Below are positions 18,219 to 27,976 of a stretch of DNA of 64,000 nucleotides, in pieces (the stretch's first letter is position 1; each line of letters opens with the position of its first letter). Made by a program: the position numbers and the translations under genes. The stretch lies in contig JAHLWP010000018.1 in the NCBI GenBank assembly GCA_019057865.1, positions 1 to 64,000 on the forward strand. Reading direction: 5' to 3'. The notes below the pieces were generated by a model. That model did not search any database, was not told where the DNA came from, and was given only the letters and a program-made list of their open reading frames with translations. The DNA comes from Promethearchaeota archaeon. GTDB lineage: Archaea; Asgardarchaeota; Lokiarchaeia; Sigyniarchaeales; SOKP01.

Positions 18219-20525
18219 TTGGACACTTCACCCGATATGTTTAAATTAATTACTGAAATGGAAAAATATAAGAGTATAATTGATAACATAAAAGAATGCT
18301 ACTTCGAGGTTGATTTAAGAGGTAATTTTACATTTTTCAATGATTCTGTATGTAAACTTTTGGGTTATTCACGAGATGAACTCTTAGGATTAAATTATAA
18401 GTACCTTGCAGATGAAGAAACTAAAAATAAAGTCTTTAAAGGGTTTAATCTAGTTTATGAAACTGGTAAGCCACTAACTGATTTTCAATACCAATTTAGA
18501 AACAAAAAGGGGGAGAAAATAATTGGGGAAACCTCTGTATACTTAAAATATGACGCAAAAGGGAATAAAATTGGTTTCTATGGTTTATTTCGCGATATAA
18601 CTAAAAGAAAAAAAGAAGAACAAAGATTTAAAGAAGAATTAGAAAATAAAGTACGATTAAGAACTAAAGAATTAAGAGAATCCGAAGAAAAGTATAGTAA
18701 TCTTTTCCACCATTCTAATGATGCGATCTTTTTACATGATTTGGAAGGAAACATTATAGATGCTAATCAAAAGGTATTGGAACAATTTGGATATACAAGA
18801 TCAGAGATTATAACACTTAAAATTCAAGAGCTTCATCCAATAGAAGAACTTGAATCATCTAAGAGAGCATTTGAAGAAATTTCAAAAAAAGGAGTTATAA
18901 GATTTGAAATAAGTTTTAAAAAGAAAAATGGTGAGAAATTTTTAGCTGAAGTGTCATCTAGTTTATTTAATATAGGTGGTAAGAAAGTTATTCAAGGAAT
19001 TGTAAGAGATATAACCGAACGTAAATTAGCTCAGCAGAAATTAAAGGATTCTGAAGGGAAACACCGAAACATGATTAATAACCTTGATTTAGGATTTTAT
19101 CAGTTAAGTTGGGATGGAATATTATTAAATCATAATCCTGCTTTTAGCAAAATATTAGGGTTCGATCCATCTGAGAATTTAATCAATAAGTCCGTCCATG
19201 ATTTTTGGCAAAAACCTGAAGAACGGATAACTTATTTAGATGAATTGAAAAGGTTAGGCTATGTTAAGAATTATTTAGTTCATGCCAAAAAGAAAAATGG
19301 TGAAAAGATTGTTTTACATCTCAATTCTCATATTTTAGACAACAGGAAAGGGAATCCCAATATAATTCAAGGATTAATAACAGATATCACTGAAAAATTC
19401 GAATTAGAACAGAAATTAAAAGAATCCGAGGAAAGATATCGGAATCTTTATGAATCTATGCCTTTTTCTATAGCACTTCTTGATCAAAAAGGAAGGTTTG
19501 TTTATGTCAATCCTGCAACTGAGAAATTTTTTGGATACAAGATAAAAGATTTAATTGGTGAAGAATTTAGAAACCTTTCAATTATTCATCCTAGTTATTT
19601 ACCTCTAATTTTAAAAAGATTAAAAAAAGTAATTGAAGGTGAAAATTTATCGCCAATAGATATTCAAGTATATAAAAAAAATGGTAATTTAACTTGGATA
19701 AACTATCAGACCTCTTTAGTAAATTTAGGTGATGAATCATTATTGCAAGTAATTATAAATGATATTTCAGAACAAAAAAAAGCGGAAATTCTTATTAAAG
19801 AAGAAATTAAAAAATTAAAAGAATTAGATCAAATCAGGAAAGATCTTATTTCTAGAGTCTCACACGAGTTAAAAACACCACTCGTTTCTGTATGTGGAGG
19901 ATCTGAACTTCTTTTGCAACTATATAAACCGAAATTGGATGCAGATGTTTTAGAGTTATTAGAACTCATAGAAAAGGGTGGAAAAAGGTTAAAGTATTTA
20001 GTTGATAATTTACTTGATATTACTCGCATAGAATATAATAAACTCAAATTAAATAAAGAATTAAAGGATTTAAGCAAAATTATTAAAGATTGCGCGAAAG
20101 AATTACTCTACTTAGCTAGAAATAGAGAATTAGATTTGGATTTAAAATTAGTAGATAACTTATATTTAGAGATAGATAAAATTAGATTAGAACAAGTAGT
20201 TATTAATTTATTATCGAATGCTATAAAGAATACACCACCTAAAGGAAAAATTGAAATTCTTTTACAGAAAAAAGAAGATTGGGCTGAAATTTCAGTCATT
20301 GATACAGGGATTGGATTAACGAAAGGAGAAATGGATATCCTATTCACAAGATTTGGCAAAATTGAAAGATATGGAGAAGGGTTAGAATATATAGATATTC
20401 AAGGTTCTGGATTAGGGTTATATATCTCTAAAGAAATTGTTGATTTACATAGGGGTCAAATAAGGGCTGAATCAGCAGGAAGGAATAAGGGAAGTACATT
20501 TATAGTGAAATTACCAATTAATTGA
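18219..20525 (+). CDS. soluble multi-PAS sensor histidine kinase 1
   Basis: About 768 residues, no transmembrane segment. Four PAS/PAC units occupy roughly residues 15-125, 155-270, 280-385 and 395-510, followed by HisKA with H-box SRVSHELKTPLVSV (phospho-His near 549) and a HATPase_c domain (N-box INLLSNAIKNTPP, G1 VIDTGIGL, G2 GSGLGLYISKEIVDLH). I prefer TTG at 18219, five bases after GAGGT, over TTG at 18207; ATG at 18237 is also in frame. The C-terminal third is very similar to the next gene, so the two are tandem paralogues. No response regulator is adjacent. PAS cofactor and signal are unknown; the position inside a POR locus suggests redox or metabolic sensing. Confidence 0.88.
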   Translation: MDTSPDMFKLITEMEKYKSIIDNIKECYFEVDLRGNFTFFNDSVCKLLGYSRDELLGLNYKYLADEETKNKVFKGFNLVYETGKPLTDFQYQFRNKKGEKIIGETSVYLKYDAKGNKIGFYGLFRDITKRKKEEQRFKEELENKVRLRTKELRESEEKYSNLFHHSNDAIFLHDLEGNIIDANQKVLEQFGYTRSEIITLKIQELHPIEELESSKRAFEEISKKGVIRFEISFKKKNGEKFLAEVSSSLFNIGGKKVIQGIVRDITERKLAQQKLKDSEGKHRNMINNLDLGFYQLSWDGILLNHNPAFSKILGFDPSENLINKSVHDFWQKPEERITYLDELKRLGYVKNYLVHAKKKNGEKIVLHLNSHILDNRKGNPNIIQGLITDITEKFELEQKLKESEERYRNLYESMPFSIALLDQKGRFVYVNPATEKFFGYKIKDLIGEEFRNLSIIHPSYLPLILKRLKKVIEGENLSPIDIQVYKKNGNLTWINYQTSLVNLGDESLLQVIINDISEQKKAEILIKEEIKKLKELDQIRKDLISRVSHELKTPLVSVCGGSELLLQLYKPKLDADVLELLELIEKGGKRLKYLVDNLLDITRIEYNKLKLNKELKDLSKIIKDCAKELLYLARNRELDLDLKLVDNLYLEIDKIRLEQVVINLLSNAIKNTPPKGKIEILLQKKEDWAEISVIDTGIGLTKGEMDILFTRFGKIERYGEGLEYIDIQGSGLGLYISKEIVDLHRGQIRAESAGRNKGSTFIVKLPIN

Positions 20526-20577
20526 TTTATAATAAATAATTAAAAATTTTTTTATTTAAGTACAATTTGTAAAAAAA

Positions 20578-23211
20578 ATGAAGTATAATAAGGAAGAAAT
20601 AAGAGAAAAGTATAAGGATCTATTTGAAAATTCTTTAGATTTAATTTATGTTAATGATCTAAAAGGCAATATTCTTGATGCTAATGAGATTGCTTTAAAA
20701 TCTCTTGGATATAATAGAGAAGAAATACCAGACCTTTCTTTCACAGATTTAGTTGATAAAGAGAATTTGTTTAAAGCAATAAAGGTTACCAAAGAAATAA
20801 TGGAAAAAGGAAAGCAAACAGAACGTAGTGAATATAAACTTAGAAAAAAGGAAGGAAAATTTATTTATATTGAAACATATGCAATTCCTTTAAAAAAGAA
20901 TGATAAAATTTATGCTATTTTAGGAATTGGAACTAATATTACTGAACGGAAAATTGCTGAACAAAAACTTAGAGAATCAGAAGAGAAGTATCGACATCTA
21001 TTTGAAAATTCTCCTTATTTTGTAGGATTAGTTGATTTAAAAGGAAATTTAATAGATTGCAATAATCGAGCTGAACATTTTCTTTCAGTCCATAAGAAAG
21101 AGGATTTAATTGGAAAAAATTTTAGAGAAATTTTCTCAATTAATGAAAATAACAAATATATTATACCCACATTTGAAGAAACTTATAAAAATATACTTAA
21201 AGGTGAAATTCCAGAACCTATTGAATTTAAATTATATAGAACAGTAGGGGAATTCTTATGGCTAAATCTCCGAGGTTCCTTAATAGATATTGAAGGAAAA
21301 AAATCAATCCAATTTATAATTCAAGACATTACAGAGAAAAAAGAAGCGGAGCAAAAACTAAAAGAATCTGAAGAAAAGTACAAGAACTTAGTAGAAAATG
21401 CTCAAGAAGGTGTTTGGGCAGTGGATGAAAATGATGATACAATCTTTGTAAATCCAAAATTATGCGAAATGCTTGGATATACTAAAGAAGAAATGATTGG
21501 TACAAATATAAATTTTTTTTTAGAGGACTCAATGATAGAATTGATCAATAGTTATCGAAAACGTCGGGAAAAAGGTTTGAAAGATAGTTATGAACTGGAA
21601 TTTATAAAAAAAGATGGAACTCTATTAAACACGAGTATAAAAGCAGCTCCAATTCTGACAGAAAGTGGAGAGTTTAAGGGTTCATTTGCATACATTAATG
21701 ATATTACAAATAGAAAAATAGCGGAGCAAAAATTAAAAGAATCTGAAAAGAGATATCGAAATCTTTTTGAGTCTATGCCTTATGTTATAGTTTTGATAAA
21801 TCAAAAAGGTACAATTACTGATTGTAACCCTGCAATAGAGAAGCTAATAGGATACGATAAAAAGGAATTAATCGGCAAAGATTTTAAAAACCTACAAATC
21901 ATTCATCCAAAATATTTACCTGTCATTTTAAAACGGTTTAAGAGAGTAATAAAAGGGGAAGTCTTACATCCAATAGAAATACAGATATATAAAAAGGATG
22001 TTAATTTGATTTGGATAAATTATCAATCCTCATTAGTTGACTTGGGTAATGAGTCATTATTACAAATAATTGTTGATGACATTTCAGAACAAAAGAAGGC
22101 AGAACTAGAATTAGTAGAATCTGAAAAAAAATTCAGAACTATTTTTGAAGCGATACCAGATTTCTTTTTTCTCGTCGATCATGATACAACAATCTTAGAT
22201 TATAAAGGGAAAGAGGAAGATTTATATTTACCTCCAGAACTATTTCTTGGAAAAAAATTAACCAAAGTTATGCCTGTAGAAATAAAGGATTTATCACTAA
22301 ATGCTGTAAAGAACACTATAAAAACACAACAACCACAATTGATGGAATATGCTCTTACTATAAAAAATGAAACTCGACATTTTGAAGCTCGCTTTCTTTT
22401 TTTCTCTGAAGAACGTGTTGCTATATTTATACGGGAAATTACAGATCGGAAAAAAACTGATCTTCTCATCAAAGAAGAAATTAATAAATTGAAAGAATTA
22501 GATCAAATTAGAAAAGATCTTATTTCTAGAGTCTCCCATGAGTTAAAAACACCACTTGTTTCTGTTGTCGGCGGATCCGAGCTTCTTCTTAAGAATTTTA
22601 AAGAAAAAATGAAGGATGAAGAATTAGAGCTATTAGAGATTATTCAAAAAGGAGGGAAAAGATTAAAACACCTTATTGAAAATCTACTTGATATTACTCG
22701 AATAGATTATAATAAACTCACATTGAATAAACAACCACATAATATATGTGATATAATTAGAGAGATATCAAATGATATGATTTATTTAATAAAGGAACGA
22801 AAGCTTATATTAAACATAGAACAGCCTGAGAGCTTGCGTTTAAATATAGATAGAATTAGAATTGAACAAGTTATTGCAAACTTATTATTAAATGCTATAA
22901 AGAATACACCACCTATGGGAAATATAACGTTAAAATTACAAAAAAAGGAAGACTGGGCAGAATTTTCGGTCAGTGATACAGGAGTAGGTTTAACTAAAGA
23001 AGAAATGAATATTATCTTCACTAGATTTGGAAAGATAGAGAGATATGGACAAGGTTTAGAATATATTGATATTCAAGGTTCTGGACTGGGATTATTTATA
23101 TCTAAAGAAATAGTTGATTTACATAGTGGTTATATTAGAGCAGAATCAGAAGGTAGAAATAAAGGAAGCACATTTATAGTACAACTGCCAATTCAAAATA
23201 GAGATAAGTGA
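20578..23211 (+). CDS. soluble multi-PAS sensor histidine kinase 2
   Basis: An 877-residue paralogue of the preceding kinase with five PAS units (roughly 10-125, 132-258, 262-380, 388-505, 512-625), then HisKA (SRVSHELKTPLVSV, His near residue 654) and HATPase_c (N-box ANLLLNAIKNTPP, G1 VSDTGVGL, G2 GSGLGLFISKEIVDLH). No membrane segment. It lies 52 bp after kinase 1 in the same direction and ends 12 bp before the convergent porG stop. The last PAS before HisKA has a weak FFFLVDHDTTILDYKG start and may be a newer acquisition. No receiver domain is present. Confidence 0.88.
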   Translation: MKYNKEEIREKYKDLFENSLDLIYVNDLKGNILDANEIALKSLGYNREEIPDLSFTDLVDKENLFKAIKVTKEIMEKGKQTERSEYKLRKKEGKFIYIETYAIPLKKNDKIYAILGIGTNITERKIAEQKLRESEEKYRHLFENSPYFVGLVDLKGNLIDCNNRAEHFLSVHKKEDLIGKNFREIFSINENNKYIIPTFEETYKNILKGEIPEPIEFKLYRTVGEFLWLNLRGSLIDIEGKKSIQFIIQDITEKKEAEQKLKESEEKYKNLVENAQEGVWAVDENDDTIFVNPKLCEMLGYTKEEMIGTNINFFLEDSMIELINSYRKRREKGLKDSYELEFIKKDGTLLNTSIKAAPILTESGEFKGSFAYINDITNRKIAEQKLKESEKRYRNLFESMPYVIVLINQKGTITDCNPAIEKLIGYDKKELIGKDFKNLQIIHPKYLPVILKRFKRVIKGEVLHPIEIQIYKKDVNLIWINYQSSLVDLGNESLLQIIVDDISEQKKAELELVESEKKFRTIFEAIPDFFFLVDHDTTILDYKGKEEDLYLPPELFLGKKLTKVMPVEIKDLSLNAVKNTIKTQQPQLMEYALTIKNETRHFEARFLFFSEERVAIFIREITDRKKTDLLIKEEINKLKELDQIRKDLISRVSHELKTPLVSVVGGSELLLKNFKEKMKDEELELLEIIQKGGKRLKHLIENLLDITRIDYNKLTLNKQPHNICDIIREISNDMIYLIKERKLILNIEQPESLRLNIDRIRIEQVIANLLLNAIKNTPPMGNITLKLQKKEDWAEFSVSDTGVGLTKEEMNIIFTRFGKIERYGQGLEYIDIQGSGLGLFISKEIVDLHSGYIRAESEGRNKGSTFIVQLPIQNRDK

Positions 23212-23223
23212 ATTTTTTATTCG

Positions 23224-23808
23224 TTATAAAATCTTAGCAAGATTAAATCCTTGTTCAATCAGTTCAATATTTTGATGTGCTAAATTCTCCCCCATTTTTT
23301 TTGAAATTACTCTTTTAAGGTTTTCTAAACTTAATTCTGGAAGAGCTTTTGATAGTAAACCTAAGATTGGAGTATTTATTACAGGAACTCCATCAATGGT
23401 AAGATTTTTTTCTAGAGCTAATTTACTTATATCAGCTACAACTAATTTAACATTTTTAAAGGTAAATTTACTAACGAAATAATCGGGATCCTTTTCGGAG
23501 TTTATTATAAAAATTCCTCCTTTTTTAAGAGATGAAGCAATTTCTTGATTTAGAACTGTCTCATCAAAAATAATTAAAACATTTGGGTTTTCGATCTGCG
23601 CACGATCCCATATTGTTTCGGTTCTAGAGAGTTTAGCGTATGCCTGAACAGGCGCTCCTCTTCTTTCTGCCCCAAAGGAAGGATAGGCATGAACATCAAC
23701 AAAATTACCACTCATATATGCTGCTTCTGCAATTATTTCCGCACATGTAACTACTCCCATTCCCCCTCTACCATGTATAGTGATATCTACATTCTCTTTT
23801 TCAATCAT
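23224..23808 (-). CDS. porG: pyruvate/2-oxoacid:ferredoxin oxidoreductase, gamma subunit
   Basis: Gamma subunit of about 194 residues. I start at the Met giving MIEKENVDITIHGRGGMG; the frame extends 22 codons further upstream, but that stretch has no homology-like sequence. Motifs: HGRGGMGVVTCAEIIAEAA at the N-terminus, and PSFGAERRGAPVQAYAKLS near residue 45. It is required for CoA-dependent turnover in the POR family. Normally linked to porDAB, here it lies 5.3 kb away on the same strand with two plus-strand kinases between, so it needs its own promoter. Confidence 0.9.
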   Translation of the reverse strand: MIEKENVDITIHGRGGMGVVTCAEIIAEAAYMSGNFVDVHAYPSFGAERRGAPVQAYAKLSRTETIWDRAQIENPNVLIIFDETVLNQEIASSLKKGGIFIINSEKDPDYFVSKFTFKNVKLVVADISKLALEKNLTIDGVPVINTPILGLLSKALPELSLENLKRVISKKMGENLAHQNIELIEQGFNLAKIL

Positions 23809-24029
23809 AGAAAAACCTAAAAATTGATTACTAGAATAACAGAATTGATATTTTTTAATATGAATTATATGCAAAAATTAAAAACTTTACCTTGTTTTGA
23901 ATAATCTGTACTAAATTTTTTTTCCCTATTTATTCTTCGAAATTTTTGACTAAATATTAATAATGATAAAAAATCAAATGATATTATAATTAATTTATAT
24001 AAAAAACAAAACATCACATTGTGATAAAC

Positions 24030-24878
24030 ATGAAAAATGATACTGGTTATTTTGAAGGAAGGGAAACTAAAAAATTATTCTACCAATATTGGTTACCAGA
24101 TTCGGGAGGAATTAAAGCATATATCGTAGCTATCCACGGATGGGGGACACATTCAGATAGAATGATGATTCCTGCGGAATATTTCACAGATAAAGGATAT
24201 GCCATTTATTCCTTTGATTTAAGAGGACATTGGAGGAATGCTGGTGATATTCCTGGGCATATTGATAGTATGGATCATATACAAAAAGATATAATGCTTT
24301 TTATGGATCTTATCCGAGAAGTAGCAGATGATAAAAAAATCTTTCTTATGGGACACTCATTTGGAGGATTAATAAGTTTAATTTATGCTATAAATCATCC
24401 TGGTTTACCAAGTGTGCTTGTTTCCTCACCATTATTAGGTGTATTTTTGAAACTATCAATTGGTAAAAAAGTTATTAAAACAGTATCAAAAACAATAGCA
24501 AAATTATCACCTAATAAAATTTTAAATAGCAATATTGACCAAAACCAATTAACTAGCGATTTGAAAATATTAAAACAGTATATTGCAGATAAGAAGAAAA
24601 TAGATGTAATTTCAGTTAAATCAACGTCAGAAATTGATAAGTACTCTAAATGGGCTATGGAGAATGCTTCCAGCTTAATATGCCCTACATTCATCATGCA
24701 AGCGGGTAATGATAAAATAATTGATAAAAATAAAACTAAAGATTTCTTTAATAAAGTAAAAAGTGAAGATAAAATGTATAAAGAGTACCCTGGCTTTTTG
24801 CATGAGTTATGGAATGAAAAAGGAAGAGCTCAAGTATATCAAGATATGTTTGTATGGATTGAAAAGCATTTAAAATAA
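24030..24878 (+). CDS. alpha/beta hydrolase (monoacylglycerol-lipase-like)
   Basis: About 282 residues. HGWGTHSDRM is the oxyanion-hole loop, FDLRGHWRNAGD the following loop, MGHSFGGLIS (about residues 108-117) the nucleophile elbow with Ser, QAGNDKII the Asp and FLHELWNE the His. The layout matches the Hydrolase_4/monoglyceride lipase group. ATG at 24030 is preferred over GTG at 24021. A likely cytosolic lipid or lysophospholipid esterase; substrate not shown. Divergent from porG. Confidence 0.82.
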   Translation: MKNDTGYFEGRETKKLFYQYWLPDSGGIKAYIVAIHGWGTHSDRMMIPAEYFTDKGYAIYSFDLRGHWRNAGDIPGHIDSMDHIQKDIMLFMDLIREVADDKKIFLMGHSFGGLISLIYAINHPGLPSVLVSSPLLGVFLKLSIGKKVIKTVSKTIAKLSPNKILNSNIDQNQLTSDLKILKQYIADKKKIDVISVKSTSEIDKYSKWAMENASSLICPTFIMQAGNDKIIDKNKTKDFFNKVKSEDKMYKEYPGFLHELWNEKGRAQVYQDMFVWIEKHLK

Positions 24879-24884
24879 ACATTT

Positions 24885-24988
24885 ATGAAAAAATACAATC
24901 TTGATGAGTTCCTCAAAAATTTTATCCAGAGTTATTTGATTTACCTGAACCGTGGATAGAAACTTTAGATATAACCCCTTGGATTTGA
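24885..24988 (+). pseudogene. possible short coding remnant, frame-shifted
   Basis: From ATG at 24885 the frame reads MKKYNLDEFLKNF and then fails. One frame over, starting about 24920, it continues as FYPELFDLPEPWIETLDI and ends TPWI-TGA at 24986-24988. Together these look like a single peptide broken by an indel in the A/T run at 24915-24923. No family recognised. It could also be chance, since the stretch is short. Confidence 0.25.
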
Positions 24989-25090
24989 AAACTAATAATT
25001 AATTATTAAAAATGTAATAAATATAATTAATTTCTATTAAAAACTAATAGACTTGTAGCATTTAATTCTAAATTATAACTTAATTTCTTA

Positions 25091-27970
25091 ATGCTTGATA
25101 AAATGTCTTTTAAAGATATTAAATTTAAAGATCTAACCCCAATGTTAAAACATTGGTATTCAGTGAAAAAGAAGTACCCCGAAATTATCGTTGCCTATCG
25201 AATGGGCGATTTTTACGAATTCTTCTACGATGACGCAGAAAAAATTTCAAAACTTTTAGGGATAACATTAACAAAAAGAGGAAATGTTCCTCTAGCAGGA
25301 ATTCCTCATCATTCTGGTCATAATTACTTTAACAATCTCATGAAGCTTGGTGAGACTTTAGTAATAGTTGATCAATTAGAAGATCCCGCGACCGTGAAGG
25401 GTAGAATTGTGAAACGAGGAGTTACTCGGATACTTTCACCAGGAACAATTATAGAGCCAAATTTATTAAAATCCAATGAGAATAATTATATTGCATCGAT
25501 TGTTAAAGAAAGAAATGGATTTGGTGTTGCTTTCGCTGATATATCTACAGGAGAATTTGTCGCAACAGAATTCTCAAATAAAAGGCAAGATCCACAGGAA
25601 AAATTGCTAAGCTTATTTTCTCAATTTGATCCTGTTGAATTGATTATCCCTCCTGAATTAAAAAAAGATGAAAGACTTTTTATACTTTTAACAGATCTAA
25701 CAAAAGCAATCATAAAATCCTATGAAGAACATGTCTTTTTATTTGATGAGGCTTATATGTTAATTACTCGTCATTTTAAAATTTCAAATTTAAAGAGCTT
25801 TGGTCTAGAAGAGAAAGAGATGGCAGTTCAAGCTACAGGGGGACTATTAGCTTTTTTAAAAGACACCCAGAGAGATCTAATTCCGAATATTTTTAAAATC
25901 AATATTATCCAAGAAAATAATATACTCCACTTGGATTATATTACACAAAGGAATTTAGAATTAATTAATCCTTTATGGGAAAGAGGAAAGGATGCTACAT
26001 TGTACTCTATTTTTAACCACACTCAAACACCTATGGGAGCTCGTTTATTAAGAAAATTTATTCTCCAACCACTAACAAATATTGGGGAAATAAATCAAAG
26101 ATTAAATCTAGTCCAAAAATTTAAGAATGATATTTTTCTAAGATCTGATTTAAGGGAAGAATTAGGAGTTATAGGCGATCTAGAAAGATTTATTAATAGA
26201 ATTAATTATACCGGTCGCACTAATGCTCGCGATTTAATAAATATCAAAAATTCTTTAGAAAAAATTCCAATAATTAAAAAATTATTAGAAAAGGCAAATA
26301 TTCCAGAAATTTCAAATTTTATTAAAAAAATTAAAACTTTCAATGAAATAAAAGACCTTATAGATATATCAATTAAAGATACTCCCCCAACTACTGTTAG
26401 GGAAGGCAATATTATTAAAGATGATTTTAACGATGATGTAGATGAACTTAGAGATATTATTCATAATGGAAAGAAGTATGTATTAGAATATGAACAAGAA
26501 CAAAAGAAAAAGTGGAACTTAACAACAGGATTGAAAGTTGGATATAACAATATTCTCGGTTATTATATCGAAATAACATTAAGAACCCTCAAAAACATAA
26601 GGACTATTCCTGAAGAATATGTTGAGAGAGCAACTCTTAAAAATGCTAAAAGATATACAACAAAACGATTAAAACAACTTGAAGAGAAAATCCTTAATGC
26701 TGAAGAAAAAATCAATGATTTAGAATATGAAATTTTTAATACTATTCGTGAAAGTGTCGAAAAAGAGACTAAAAATATCCTTGAAACCGCAAAAAATATT
26801 GCTATAGTTGATGTTCTCGCATGTTTTGCTGAAATCGCAGAACAATACAATTATTGTAGACCAATTATTAATAATGACAACAAAATCATAATTAAAGAAG
26901 GTAGGCATCCTGTAGTTGAACAGATAAACATAGATGAGCAATTTATTCCAAATGATTGTTATTTAGATAATGAAAATGACCAATTATTAATTATAACTGG
27001 TCCTAATATGGCTGGAAAAAGTACATATCTAAGACAAGTGGCTTTAATATGCATTATTGCTCAAATGGGATGTTTTGTTCCAGCAAAATCTGCCACTCTT
27101 GGAATAATTGATCAAATTTTCACTCGAATCGGTGCCTCAGATGACCTTGCTAGAAAATTAAGTACCTTTATGATAGAAATGACAGAAACTGCAAAAATTC
27201 TTAATTATGCTACACCATATAGTCTTGTTATAATAGATGAGTTAGGTAGAGGTACCAGTACCAGTGATGGTCAAAGTATAGCAATGGCAACTTTAGAAAA
27301 ACTTCATGAATTACAAGTTAAAACTCTTTTTAGTACTCATTATCATCAATTAACAGAAATTAGTTTACCGCGAGTAAAAAATTATCATTTAGATATTATC
27401 GAAAATGATGATGGAAGTATTAATTTTGTTAGAAAATTAAGACCCGGAAGCACAGATAAATCTTATGGAATTCATGTTGCTAAGTTAGCAGGAATTCCGG
27501 ATGATGTAATTATAAGAGCATTTGAGATTTTAGAACAAATAGAAGAAAAGGATCCTTTTAAAAAAACAGTTAAAGAAAATGGGAATAATTTTGTATCTAT
27601 AAAACACCATGATAAGATAATCAGCGAAAAAAGAAAAACATTAGAAAAATTAAACGTGCAATTAGAGAATAAGAAGGACAAATTAACTAAATGTGAAGCC
27701 GTGATAAGTGAAAAAGAAAAAGTAATCAAAAATAAGAGTTTTGAAATAAAGAAGCTGAAAACAAACCTAGAGAAATATACAGATAAAAAACAAGGTACTA
27801 AGAAAAAACTTGTTCAGACTACTTTCTTTAAACCAACAGTTTTAAAAGAAGAAGTAATAGATGACAATTTAAAAGAGTTAATGGATTTATTAAGAGAACT
27901 TGATATAAATTCTCTTACTCCTGTTGAAGCACTTAAAAAATTAAGTGATCTTAAAGATAAGTTAATGTAA
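25091..27970 (+). CDS. mutS: DNA mismatch repair protein MutS
   Basis: Full-length MutS1, 959 residues, longer than the usual ~860. The mismatch-binding domain carries the F-x-E-type motif as YRMGDFYEFFYDDA (about residues 36-49). Walker A is GPNMAGKSTYLRQ (637-649), Walker B is VIIDELGRGTSTSDG, and STHYHQL follows. The C-terminus has an inserted Lys/Glu coiled coil (about 845-900), then QTTFF at 909-913 resembling a bacterial clamp-binding motif, and a final dimerisation helix (INSLTPVEALKKLSDLK). MutS/MutL are patchy in archaea and usually taken as acquired from bacteria. mutL follows after one unrelated gene on the other strand. Confidence 0.95.
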   Translation: MLDKMSFKDIKFKDLTPMLKHWYSVKKKYPEIIVAYRMGDFYEFFYDDAEKISKLLGITLTKRGNVPLAGIPHHSGHNYFNNLMKLGETLVIVDQLEDPATVKGRIVKRGVTRILSPGTIIEPNLLKSNENNYIASIVKERNGFGVAFADISTGEFVATEFSNKRQDPQEKLLSLFSQFDPVELIIPPELKKDERLFILLTDLTKAIIKSYEEHVFLFDEAYMLITRHFKISNLKSFGLEEKEMAVQATGGLLAFLKDTQRDLIPNIFKINIIQENNILHLDYITQRNLELINPLWERGKDATLYSIFNHTQTPMGARLLRKFILQPLTNIGEINQRLNLVQKFKNDIFLRSDLREELGVIGDLERFINRINYTGRTNARDLINIKNSLEKIPIIKKLLEKANIPEISNFIKKIKTFNEIKDLIDISIKDTPPTTVREGNIIKDDFNDDVDELRDIIHNGKKYVLEYEQEQKKKWNLTTGLKVGYNNILGYYIEITLRTLKNIRTIPEEYVERATLKNAKRYTTKRLKQLEEKILNAEEKINDLEYEIFNTIRESVEKETKNILETAKNIAIVDVLACFAEIAEQYNYCRPIINNDNKIIIKEGRHPVVEQINIDEQFIPNDCYLDNENDQLLIITGPNMAGKSTYLRQVALICIIAQMGCFVPAKSATLGIIDQIFTRIGASDDLARKLSTFMIEMTETAKILNYATPYSLVIIDELGRGTSTSDGQSIAMATLEKLHELQVKTLFSTHYHQLTEISLPRVKNYHLDIIENDDGSINFVRKLRPGSTDKSYGIHVAKLAGIPDDVIIRAFEILEQIEEKDPFKKTVKENGNNFVSIKHHDKIISEKRKTLEKLNVQLENKKDKLTKCEAVISEKEKVIKNKSFEIKKLKTNLEKYTDKKQGTKKKLVQTTFFKPTVLKEEVIDDNLKELMDLLRELDINSLTPVEALKKLSDLKDKLM

Positions 27971-27976
27971 TTTAAA

